Origin: Epiperipatus broadwayi
Taxonomy: Eukaryota; Onychophora; Udeonychophora; Euonychophora; Peripatidae
Length of the DNA stretch: 64,000 bases
Direction of reading: 5' to 3'
Assembly (NCBI GenBank): GCA_028023455.1
Contig: JAQFVV010006231.1
Coordinates: forward strand, 4,416,036 to 4,480,035
A program made the position numbers and the translations under genes. This document shows, piece after piece, positions 48,070-59,029 of this stretch; positions within the stretch are counted from its first letter, which is position 1, and every line of letters starts with the position of its first letter. The notes below the pieces were generated by a model. It was not told where the DNA came from. It saw nothing but the letters and a program-made list of their open reading frames with translations, and did not search any database.

Positions 48070-48385
48070 AAGGTTTTGAACGTTCCATCATCAGATTTTC
48101 AATGAAATGGATGGTTGAAGAGTTGTGGGTTGGAGTAGTTTGAAGCCTGTCCATTAAAATATGAAAATTGACTATCTTAATATAAAGCTGAGCACTGATT
48201 GTATATATGTGTGGAGATAATAATCTGGACCAACTGATGATTGCTGCTTTAGCATGAAATATGTATATTGATGATTATTTATCTTTTCAACATGTGTGTG
48301 ATTAGATGGGTCAGCAATATGAGATGGTATGGAGAGTTGAGGGCCGTGTGAAAGTCTGAGTTCGAATCCCTTATACATTTAATAT
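48070..48385 (+). repeat. SINE-A copy 5 (best preserved)
   Basis: Runs from TTTTGAACGTTCCATCATCA through CAATGAAATGGATGGTTGAAG, AATCTGGACCAACTGATGA and ATCTTTTCAACATGTGTG to GTCTGAGTTCGAATCCC, a textbook B box (48356-48369), then a TTATACATTTA tail. An A box is less clear; TGGTATGGAGAGTTGAGG at 48333 is a candidate. If both boxes count, the tRNA-like part sits at the 3' end of a 230-bp body. The antisense frame 48172-48378 translates the same sequence as 350-556. Confidence 0.85.
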
Positions 48386-49829
48386 AAACATAGTCTTACA
48401 TTTCTAGTTATCTCCTGGAAAAGTTTTTACAATAGAAGAAATACTGATAAAATAGTGACAATGAAATTCTAATAATACAAGAACAGATTTTCATGTATGC
48501 GCAATGGACATGAGCGAACGTAGATAATAGGATTTTATATCAAAATACTATTTATTACTGAAGTTGAATAACAGTCATGAAGGCATTTCCCTTCAATGAG
48601 CACATATTTTATTAATGGTACTGCGCTATAGTTTAAAGTGAGCTAAAAAAAAATCCGCATTTCAAAACTTTTTAAAAATAATTTTTCTTTGTAAAACTAC
48701 ACTTAAACGAATTTATTTATCCAATTTGCTATGTGTTTTAAAATTATTCAAACTTTTTTTTTTCTGTTCAGCAAAACTAATCGTCTATATTTTCTCTTTC
48801 ATTATTCAAAGCCATCAACATTCCTCTCAGTCAATCTATAAACTTGTTCTCCATCGTATTACTCTCGCTTAATGATTTTAAAAAATTGTCATATTTTAAA
48901 TAAATCCTGAATTTTTATTCATGCAAAAAACTGACAAAATTCTAATAGAATTTTTAAAAAAATTAGATATTTTTTTTTATAAGGGAGAAAAATGTAATAA
49001 ACACTTGCAACTATATACATGTGCGTTACAATATTTGTGTTCTTATTGCTACCATTTTCTGCGACATAGCTAAGTTCTATAAGATTTCTTTTACTCTTCT
49101 GAAAATTCAGAAAGTGTATTCCTGAAGATGTGCAATATAGTAATTCTTATTTTTCTTTCAATATTTTAGTGAAATGATTATTGATATTATTTTTTCTAGT
49201 TGACTTTTTTTATGGTTCTGAATTAGACTAAAAACAGTAATAACTTCAACACATAAATAATAATGCTACCACTCATTGTTGGTCTCTAGTTTTAACTCAA
49301 GATCTGTCCAGATAGCAATAGATAGTTTCCTACTAACATAATTTCCCAGGATGTTATAACACATCAATTGCAGATTGACTCTCTTTTCTTCCAGCTTGAA
49401 ATTGAATCAGAAAGATTTGCTTACCACATTGCTAGTTTAACAACTGAAGCCTTACTGCCAATTGGATGTCTTCTTACCAATAGCTTAATTATCTTTGCTT
49501 AGTTTTATATTTTCATATTGCTCTTTTTTTTCCTATGTATCTCTAACAAGACTTCCACATGCTATGTTCTACACAAAGGTGCTTCATCAAAGATGATGTC
49601 ACCATAACAATTAATAAAATTTATATATAAATGAAAATAACCACTTCATTGTTAGAAATACATTCTGATTGTAAATATGTTTTATTTAAATATAAGATAA
49701 TTACTTCTTTGGATAGTCTTGTGATAATTGCCCAAAATATTTTACATATTATGTACTATATATTCTACCATTGTGCTAACAGAACAGGTATCAGTATTTT
49801 AGAGTAGATTATTCAGAAGAAATTATGCT

Positions 49830-49990
49830 TTATCTTTCTTATTGCATTGCCAAATCCATATAATATTAATATTATCTATATTATTTTATACAATGCTTTT
49901 TTACAATTCACTATTGACAGTTTTGATTGTCCCAGCAATCTTCTTCAGAACTTTTTCCTATATTTCCAAATGATATTAATATTAAGAAAT
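49830..49990 (-). repeat. Retroposon family B, copy 1
   Basis: On the minus strand: AGTTCTGAAGAAGATTGCTG, GGACAATCAAAACTGTC, AAAAAGCATTGTATAAAATA, ATGGATTTGGCAATGCAATA, AGAAAGATAAAGCATAATTT. All but the end part is shared with 55775-55890 and 57951-58150. Confidence 0.75.
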
Positions 49991-49994
49991 TATA

Positions 49995-51025
49995 TTACCA
50001 CTATTAAATCTGTTGCAATAATCTATTCCTTTTAAGGAAATAACTTTTATTTAAATATTTTAATTTATATAAAAATATTACATTGTTGTTAATAATTTAT
50101 TTTAAAATAAATTTATTTAAGAAATATTGCTTTCTAATAATTATGGTAACAGTATGGAGAATTCAGGGTGAATGGGGTGATGGAACTCATCATTATTATC
50201 ATGAATGATCAAAATATATAATTAAATATCAATCAAAATAAGAAGGATTGAATATGAAGAGGTGAGAGTCAAGGAGCATGATATATCAGCACAGCTAACT
50301 ATATTGGATAATTATACATTGACCAGCATTACACAATAGTAATAATAATTCTTCATCACGAATAACCAACAATAAAAATAAATCAACAGTCAATCTTGTG
50401 ACTGGATTTGAAATGGGTCCACTATATACCATGTTAGTTATTTAGCCATTGCCAGTTTGGAGCAGATTATTTAAATCATAATTTAGTTGCACAAACTTAA
50501 GTGCTGATCCATAAAAACATAATTTAAAAAAATAATGCTAGGATATAGAAACATGCTGATCATCATCAATGCTCTGGCTACTTAGTACTATTAATGGACT
50601 GGCCAATTATAAATTTAATTTCTAATAAATACTAAACTAAATAAAATGTAGTGCATGGACTTTAAAAGATATTCCTTTTGTGCCAATTCAGGATCATCAT
50701 TAACTGAATGTCCATAAACACTAACTATAAACCCCTTTTATATAACAGACTGTTATGCATGAATATACTTCAGAAACTAAAACTCTATAACTATTATTGT
50801 GAACAAGAGACATAATCCTAACATATAATGTTTTAAAACTATTCAGGATTGAGTAAATTCACTGGAATAATTTTAACAATTAAATATCACTTTATTAATA
50901 ATTAAAATGAAATTAAGATTTGTTGAGTATGGCATACATATAAATTAAGTCTTCTGATTTTGATTAATACAATTATCTATCATATTATGATTTACAATTA
51001 CTTCATAATGGGTATACCATAAAAT

Positions 51026-51062
<37 letters not shown>

Positions 51063-51530
51063 CAAGCACTCAGATGTTCTACATAATAATTTAAAAATTA
51101 ACATGTTCAAATTGTCATAGACTTATAAAAAAATTCAATTTGTTTTTAATAATATATAAATGCACACATATGATATGTGTATATATAACAAAATAGATAT
51201 GAATTAAAGCTATTAATCAGCCTCTTATTGGATTTTTTTATGGTAAATAAAAATTTTCTTTAAAAAATATTTGCTCCTTTGACGATTGTTCATCAAAGTT
51301 TTTTTTTTCCTGTTACTCCTGATTAATTGTAAACATCTTTAAAAATACTCCAGCAATTTTTTTTTCTAGTCTAGAAAGACTTTTGGAGTTTACTTTTTTT
51401 TTCAAAATAAAATTCTCTGTGGATCAATCCTTTGTCTTTTACACTTTTTATTTAAGCAAAAATTATTTACTTGTTTATTTTTAAATTTTAGATTTTAATT
51501 GTCATTTTCATTAAAGAAATAATTTAAAGT
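49995..51530. other. AT-rich spacer with a CA/TA microsatellite
   Basis: A (CA)n run passes into (TA)n at 51026-51062. Otherwise no frame or repeat family was recognised. Confidence 0.5.
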
Positions 51531-51534
51531 AACT

Positions 51535-51900
51535 CACCAGCAGCACTTTATATATATGATGCAGCATTACCTTTGGTTCTCTGCATATAAATAAAACAGA
51601 ATATGTATAAATAATTCTTCAGCAAGCTGATGAACTCTCTTGGTAAGCTGGTACATTCTAAACAGAAGACTGGCTTATTGTCATTAGAAAAGGTATAATC
51701 TGTTAACTGTTGGCCTGCAGTGAGCTCCTTTCAGTCTCTATGCTATCTGTTATACATATATGTGGGCTATGAAAAATATAGGAAGCAAGCTTTATTTCCA
51801 TGTCAATCCAAACTCTACCATAGTGAACTAGTAGCTGACTTGCATTCTCTTGCATTTAGTCATAACTTTATGGTAATTCTGTCATAATATGTGAAACTCG
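51535..51900 (-). other. Possible transcribed exon with a strong splice donor
   Basis: On the minus strand, GCTGCTG/GTGAGTTAC at 51541-51533 is close to the donor consensus. Upstream lies less AT-rich sequence with a frame from an ATG near 51861: MQENASQLLVHYG to RSSLQANS, about 50 codons, ending in a stop. If real this could be a 5' exon or a non-coding RNA. A second donor-like CCAAAG/GTAATG lies at about 51576. No similarity is recognised. Confidence 0.2.
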
Positions 51901-52371
51901 TAAAAAGTTCTAAGAACTTTCTAATCTTTTTTTAACATTTTATATTCAGGCTAGAAAAAATATTGTAATGAAAAATAAGTTTTTTTTATCTTAATTGAAA
52001 AAAGTTAATGATGACTCTTTTCAATTCACTTTAAACTTTTAAAAACAACTTTATATAATCAAAATATACAAGCTTTAATTTAAAAAAAAAAATCAAAATA
52101 AATAGTGGAATTTTATAATTATCAATATATCTATTTTAACAGAAAAACATGCTTGTTTTAATTTCAAAATCAGAATTAATAAAATATTAATTTGACTTTT
52201 TTAAATATTTAATTTATAATAAAAAAAATTGTTTTAATTAAAAATTACTTAATCCTTAACTTATTCCAGTATAATATAGAAAATATCTACAAGAATGTTT
52301 AACTGTGTTTATTTCTACTTTCTCCTTCAACTTTATACATATACATGCACAATACTAATATGTTGTTATAT

Positions 52372-52463
52372 GCCATTAGACACATAATTCTCTCTCTCTC
52401 TCTATATATATATATATGCCATTAGACACATAATTCTCTCTCTCTCTCTATATATATATATAT
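52372..52463. repeat. 46-bp exact tandem duplication containing CT and TA runs
   Basis: GCCATTAGACACATAATTCT followed by (CT)n(TA)n occurs at 52372 and again at 52418. The two units appear identical, so the duplication is recent. Confidence 0.9.
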
Positions 52464-52990
52464 CAATTCCCCAAGTCTATGACTTCAAGAATAGAATGAA
52501 TTCACATATTCTTGGTAGTTCTGATATTTATAAGCATAGCTTTGCCAACATTGTTGATAATTCGGAGTGAAATTAATTTATCAACCAGATAGAATATGAG
52601 ACTTAATAGTTATTAAACTTATAATAAATTATACAAGGCTGGATATAGCATCTCACTTGATTATAATAATTAAATAAGATTTAATATGTAAACTTTTAAA
52701 TTAAATATAGCTCAATGTATATGTAAAACAAAGAAAGTAAATATATATTGTAACAGTATAAAATAAAAATAAATCAATAATTCAAACAAATTAATTTGCC
52801 TAACATGTTGTATGCTGAATCTATAATAGAATAAATAATCTTAATCAGATAGTGATTAACAAAACATTAGCTTAACTTTCATTAATCATTAAGTCATTAT
52901 AATGGCAAAATATAACTGAAGAACTGTTTTCAGGCTAATTACTATTATGTCATATGAGATAGCACCAAAATGTAATAATATAAATTAATT

Positions 52991-53128
52991 AATTAAGTGA
53001 GATTACTTCAGTTAAAAGTAGGCTATGATTATGGAGACTCAAGATCTCTGAAAGCGCTAAGCCATATAACTTTGTAATAAGATTTAAACAAGCTTCACTT
53101 TTTGCATAAAGTGCAATCTCACTTAATT
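52991..53128. mobile_element. Short MITE-like inverted repeat pair
   Basis: AATTAAGTGAGATT (52991-53004) and its exact reverse complement (53115-53128) bracket 110 bp of non-coding sequence. It could be a small TIR element or chance in AT-rich DNA; the GTGAGATT part favours the former. Confidence 0.45.
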
Positions 53129-53129
53129 A

Positions 53130-55490
53130 CTAATCAAAGGTGAAGTAAAAACTATTATTTTATAAATTAATTAATTAATAAATATTAATTAAACCTCACA
53201 AATGTAATAATAGTTATCCCTGATAAAAGGTCTTATTCAAAATCTACTTGAATTGCCAAATATAATGTTAATAAAATGAACAAAACATGCAAAATGTTAT
53301 TTAATATTCTGGCTAGCTAATTATATATATACATACATACACAGACTCTCAAAGTCTATATTAATGTTGAATAATAATTTTACTACCAAAGATCAGGAAG
53401 AAACAATTTAATTAACAAAATAAAAATTTATTAATAACAATAATAAAGTAGCAAATAAAATATTCCTTGTTGAGTAATTTAATTCTAAATTAATTACCAT
53501 TTATCTATTATATATGTTACATAACATTATAAATGTAACAGCCATGTGTTATGAATAATACATTAAGAAAAAACAGAAAGAAAAACATACGTACATAAAT
53601 ATTGCCAAGTGAATACATAGAAATATATTTTCAAAATGTAATGAGTATGTTTAATTTGTTTACTATTTTTTTATCACAATAAACATAAACTTATTAATTT
53701 ACATACATAAAATATCATAATATAAATGTTTATTAATCAATATCACCCATAAATATTTGTACATAAAACCTACAAACACACTTTTTATTTAAATAATTTA
53801 AAATTATAATTAGAAATATATTGTTTTTCATTGTGTTTATTTTTTTTTAACATTTTCCTTTTGGTAATGCTATTCTAAAAAAAAAAAATAAAGATTATAA
53901 AAAAGAAAATTATACTACCTGTTTAAATCTGCTTCTTGTACTCACAAGGACTATCTGTCAAATTGTAATTCCATGGAAATAATATTTATTATATATCAAA
54001 CTATTATGATTTATATATTTTATAATAATTGTTAGGGATCACCCACTACACATGCACTATAGACTAATAAACACTTCACCTACTATACACATCTGTAGTG
54101 GGTTATTCTAATTATTGTTATCTAGGTAACATAAACAGTAGTCAAAATTTTAATTTTTTCCATGAATTATATCATAGCATTTAAATTTAATGTTTAACAC
54201 AATGAGATTATTTTTTACCTGATGTTATTATTTAGATTGTCAAAAGACATGGAGTTTTTTGAACAGATATTTGAAATATTTTTATCTTATCTTCTCTTCA
54301 TTTTAAACTTCTAAATAAAATTATTTACATATATACACTAATTTAGTGCTGTTTATTCATTACAACAAAAAATGAGAGAATATATAAACTAAGATCAGGG
54401 GCTTAAATAGTTTTCTTTTGATATCATCGTTATGTCATTATTTTCGATATTGTTTCGATACCATTTCATTTTGACAACTCTAATTCAGCTCATTTCTAAG
54501 GTCTTTGCTATTAAGGATCAAATTTACCCTTAAATCCATTCAATAAAAGTTTTTATGCATTCTATGACATTAAAATATTTTTAAAACCATTATAAAATAA
54601 ATATTACAATATGTTTTTAAAATAATAATAAAAATATAAATTTACAAATCAAAAACATAAAATGCATTTTAAAATCATATAAAATAATATTTTAAATAAA
54701 ATATAAACATCCCTTTTATTCAATTTACTTTAATCAACATTTAATTCAATTTTACCTAATCATACTAATAAATGTTGCATGCATATATATATATATACTT
54801 TAGTAATAATTTTGTTGTTTATGTTTACATATTTATTTTTCAGATGTATGCAGAAAATAAAATGTCAACAAATTTATTAATACATACATTATTTATTTCC
54901 AATATATAAAATCAGATATCCCTATTAATCTATCCCTAACAATATATATTCATTATTAACTTTATTATATTGTCCTAAGAATAAAATATTAATTTTAAAA
55001 TTTTTGCTGGTGATATAAAATAAACTAACATTTTGATACACTATTTGTTAAAATATGTCATTTTACATTAGAATGTGTTGTCAAAGTATCATCTAACAAT
55101 GAGATAAACTATTTGATTATTTTTATACCAATTTAGAATTAAAATACAAAAAATTATGTTTATAATGACAAGTTTAAATTCAGGTTATAAAGGTACTATA
55201 TATATATAATTTAATGAGAGCTATATAGCAAAATATCCTACATATAAAGATATTTATATGTGTATGCATATCAGAATTCATAGATATATAACATTATGTA
55301 CATGTATATTCAGTTTCAAATTTATACATTAATTCCATTGTATATATAAATAAGTTTCTATTAAACCAATGTTAAATTATTTCTTTTGTACTGAGTCATT
55401 ATGTCCTGTGTATATTTCTAGTTCTGTTTGTAAAAGATTTATATCAGATATATATTTGTTCCTATCTCTCCAGTTGAGGACACACAATAT
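53130..55490. other. AT-rich spacer with one small inverted repeat
   Basis: ACCCACTACA (54041-54050) and TGTAGTGGGT (54094-54103) are exact inverted repeats 43 bp apart. Otherwise only AT-rich sequence and a few homopolymers. Confidence 0.5.
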
Positions 55491-55497
55491 AGACAAA

Positions 55498-55770
55498 ATG
55501 TCAAATAAGTTATATAGCTCAAAACAGAAAAAAAATTGAAAGTTATGATTCTGAGAATGAAAAATCTGAAGCTTTGGATTTTACATTAAATTTTAATGAT
55601 CCAGGCATTTGACCAAAAATTATTAACGTAAAAATTAATTGGAAAATTTATTAGTCAAATAGTTAGTAAAGATTACCTAAAGATAAGTTTGGTCACAAAT
55701 TTTTAAAATCATATTATCATTCTTTAGCACATGGAAAGAAAATTTTTAGAAATTATTTTGTGGCTGTGTA
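55498..55770 (+). pseudogene. hAT-type transposase N-terminal remnant (TTF/ZMYM1-like)
   Basis: From ATG 55498 the frame begins MSNKLYSSKQKK. After a shift it reads DSENEKSEALDFTLNFNDPG, a stop, PKIINVKINWKIY, and then in another frame PKDKFGHKFLKSYYHSLAHG followed by KKIFRNYFVAV. The order DPG, P-K-I-I, then PKD-F...YYHSLAHGKKI-R matches the N-terminal region before the TTF-type zinc finger in transposase-derived proteins annotated as zinc finger MYM-type protein 1-like. Stops and frameshifts make it dead. The zinc finger and catalytic parts are absent because family B sequence follows directly. Confidence 0.65.
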
Positions 55771-55774
55771 ATAT

Positions 55775-55890
55775 TAATATCAACTGTGTTCTTTATTACT
55801 TTTACAATGCTTTTTTTACAACCTAATATGACAGTTTCAATTGGCCCAGCAATCTTCCTCAGAACTTCTATTTATATTTCCAAATCTTAG
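55775..55890 (-). repeat. Retroposon family B, copy 2
   Basis: AATATTAATATCAACTGTGT through TTTTACAACCTAATATGACA and CAATTGGCCCAGCAATCTTC to CCTCAGAACTTC; the reverse complement of the family B consensus block. Confidence 0.75.
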
Positions 55891-55894
55891 TATT

Positions 55895-56900
55895 TTGTGG
55901 CTGCTAAAACCAGGAGAGTTAATATGTAAATAAAAAATATAAAAGCATAAATAATATAAATAATTATAATTTCTTTATGTTCTATGTTTTGGTATTTTTT
56001 GTTGAATAATATTTTATAAAATTCATTTTGTTTTAATTTACAAATTTTATTTCATAGATTGGGAGTGCTAAAATTTATCTTGCACAAAGAAGCCCCTTAC
56101 CACAACAACAACCCTGATCTCTAATGAAGTTATTACATGGTTTAACCCTGTGATCTAAATATTTTAATTACTTTTCATTTCATAACTAACAATAATTAAA
56201 AAGTAACTGGAAATCATTTTTCACCATCTTTGGAAAATATTACTTGAGTAACCATAGATGAATGTTATGATGATTTCCCTCTTATCTCCAGCTTATCAAG
56301 TTTTTACCCCAAAAGTTGACTGATTGCAAATTAGCCTACATCAGTCTATATTTTACGTATCTTCACCTATTTGTTATGACTTGTGTAATGTTACAAAGTT
56401 AGAGTTTTAGTTTTCAGACATTAGTCAATCACCAATTACATTAAATAACTGTAACATCTATTAAAATTAATACAATGGTTTATTGTTCAGGAATTCGCAA
56501 AGTATTTATCTTCAATAAAATTTATCCAGATTCATAATTTTATATAAATGATCATTAGAAACTTTTGTATCATAGTTAATTCTCAATACCTTTTTATAGT
56601 TTACTCTTCATGTTTCATATCTATACAGCAGATTAGTAAACATGCATAGCTGAGGAATCAAAGACCTAATTCCTTATACTGATAAATCTTAACACATCCA
56701 CCCACCCACCATTTCATTAAGCAGAGAAAAAAAGTACTAACATATATAAACATCATATATAAGGAGAAAAAATACATTGCTTGTACAAATTAGTAATAAA
56801 TATATTAATTACAAAGATAATTACTTATGAGTAAGAATTTGTTGAAATAATACATTTTAATTCATGAACAAATATTTGCAAAATTATAATATCAATTAAT
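55895..56900. other. AT-rich spacer, nothing recognised
   Basis: No frame or paired repeat identified. Confidence 0.4.
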
Positions 56901-56901
56901 G

Positions 56902-57017
56902 TTACTAAGAAAATAATAATTAATAACAATTTTTTAATTTAATTATCTTTATCTTTTTAGATATAAAGCATAAAATTTTAATTCAATTAAAAAATTATTA
57001 ATTATTATTTTCTTAAT
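56902..57017. repeat. AT-rich foldback with arms of about 40 bp
   Basis: TTACTAAGAAAATAATAATT then AATAACAATTTTTTAATTT (56902-56943) is mirrored by AATTAAAAAATTATTAATTA then TTATTTTCTTAATAA (about 56983-57017). A loop of about 35 bases separates them. It may be a MITE or a cruciform-prone sequence. Confidence 0.8.
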
Positions 57018-57950
57018 AATGCTAATACTTAATCTAATAAAGTAAATTACTCAAAACATAAGTACACGTATAGATTTTCTTTTTAAGTTTTCACAGAATA
57101 AATAAGTAAATAAAAAATAAAAGTGAAATATGTCTTATCAGTGTTAATAGGTAACCGATTTAGTAAAGAGCCAAAAATTCATCAGATGTCTTGGATTCCC
57201 AATATGAAATTGAGAGTATAGTAGAATAATAATAATAATAATAATAGTTTTTCATTCATTTTTTTTTATTTATCATATAGAAAGCATAATTTGAGGTATA
57301 AAATGTAAATCATGAGATATATTAGTCACTATTTGCAGTAAAGTTTTTTTGGTGTGTAAAGTTTTTCCTTAAAATAGATGTTGAAAAGTCATTAATCCCA
57401 AAAATATAAAAGACCCAAATATCACAAATCTTGCTTTCACCTAACATACTAAAGAAAATGGTAAGATTTTGAGTTAACTTAAGTTTAGAGGGAATTAGAG
57501 TATTTCTTAGGTTGGGGGGGGGGGGAGCAATATCCAGAATATCAATGTTTTCTTCATGTTTATATTATAATATTAGCATTGTTTGAAAACAGTCAAAAAA
57601 ATTAATTACTACTATTTATTAATAAGCAATCAAATATCAAGATTTCATTTGTTTTTAAATATCTTCAGGAAGTGAGTAGATTGCATCAATATCTATACAC
57701 ATTTAGAAATAGTGTTGTAATGAATTTGATAAGTATTGTCAAAGCCAAATCTCATTTGAAGAAAAGTTAAGATTTTTACATTATGAACTTTGTCTGGAAC
57801 AAAGATTATCTGGATTATAATACTATTTCATGAACTCTCTTAAAATATTTTGTATTTATATATTAAGGATAATGTCTAGATGATCATATTTAATTGAGTG
57901 AGAAAAATGACCCAGGTAAGTGAATATTTTATTCCATGTAAAACCCTATT

Positions 57951-58150
57951 ATATTAATATCATCTATGTTCTTTATTACTTTTACAATGTTTTTTTTACA
58001 ACCCAATATGACTAGAAGTTCTGAAGAAGATTGTTGGGGCAATCAAAACTATCATATTAGGTTGCAAAAAAAAAAGCATTATAGAAGTAATAAAAAACAT
58101 AGATGATATTAATATTATATGGATTTGGCAATGCAATAGGAAAGATAAAA
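57951..58150. repeat. Retroposon family B in an inverted arrangement (copy 3)
   Basis: The left arm ATATTAATATCATCTATGTT to CAACCCAATATGA (57951-58012) and right arm TCATATTAGGTTGC to ATAGATGATATTAATAT (58052-58116) are near-perfect inverted repeats of about 63 bp. Between them lies AGTTCTGAAGAAGATTGTTG and GGGCAATCAAAAC. The GGATTTGGCAATGCAATAGG end follows at 58131-58150. Elsewhere (49.8 and 55.8 kb) the left arm is not seen next to the GAAGAAG block in this orientation. Confidence 0.8.
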
Positions 58151-58807
58151 TTATAATACTTTATAAAGACCTATTAATTTGAAATCTCTGGTTCTAGAGC
58201 ATTTTTTGAATTGCAAAAAAGAATCTTTTATTTCTTCATTGTAAACTCAAATTGTGTTAATATATGGTGGGAAAGGAAGGAGGTATTAACACACATGCAA
58301 TTTCCTGAATACTGCCCACCCACCCCCAAGCTTTTGAATAATAGATTTTTGGATTGTGATTTCTAATATATTTGTCAAATGATACTAAAATGACAAAAAC
58401 AAATTATGTGATTTTTCTACCTTGCATTTAATATGTGCAATAGCAACAGTAATCCACTTTAAATTATTCTATTTCAGAAATATCTGTATTAACATAATGA
58501 ATACTAGATAGTAATGCCAACTTGTTCCCTAAGCCATTCTTTGTCAGTGAAGATTTTTAGATTCATTTTGAATATAAATTTATTACATTATGAATAAATA
58601 GATATGATAATTCCTTAATGTTTATATCTAAGATTTAGAATACAAGCAATTATTTGCTGACTGTGTGCACTTTAACTCTTTAGGATTTTAGGATAGATAA
58701 TATATTGATTTTTACATTATTTTATTAGAAGATATTTTGTATTATTAAAATTTTTCTTTGCATGCTTAAAAAAAAAGAATCAAAAAGGTATTTTATTAAA
58801 TTTTCAG

Positions 58808-58995
58808 TGCACTGTATCTCTGTGACCGTACACAACTCATCATCAAATTTAAGTACATTAACAACTGATATGCTTCTACCAAAAACTTCATATGGATATA
58901 ACACAAATGTCATATTAATATCAAAGCTATTAAATATGAACTGCTGTAATTTTATAGGGGATACTTCTACCAGAGCTACGAAGGTCAAATCATGA
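58808..58995 (+). CDS. Possible coding exon of an unidentified plus-strand gene
   Basis: After a good acceptor (ATTTTATTAAATTTTCAG, ending 58807) a frame runs through SSSNLSTLTTDMLLPKTSYG, YNTNVILISKLLNMNCCNFI and GDTSTRATK. It then meets either a weak donor (AAG/GTCAAA, 58983/58984) or a TGA at 58993-58995. An AATAAA occurs at 59018, so a terminal exon is possible. The residue pattern looks like a conserved, non-transposon protein, but I cannot name it. The opposite strand is also open (58725-58988), with equally protein-like FGRSISVVNVLKFDDELC, so strand choice rests on the splice acceptor and the polyadenylation signal. Both could be chance. Confidence 0.35.
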
Positions 58996-59017
58996 GTTCT
59001 AAAAAATTCTCTTATCC

Positions 59018-59023
59018 AATAAA
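59018..59023 (+). terminator. Possible polyadenylation signal
   Basis: AATAAA, 22 bases after the TGA of the possible exon at 58808-58995. AATAAA is common in DNA this AT-rich, so the weight is low. Confidence 0.2.
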
Positions 59024-59029
59024 AACACT

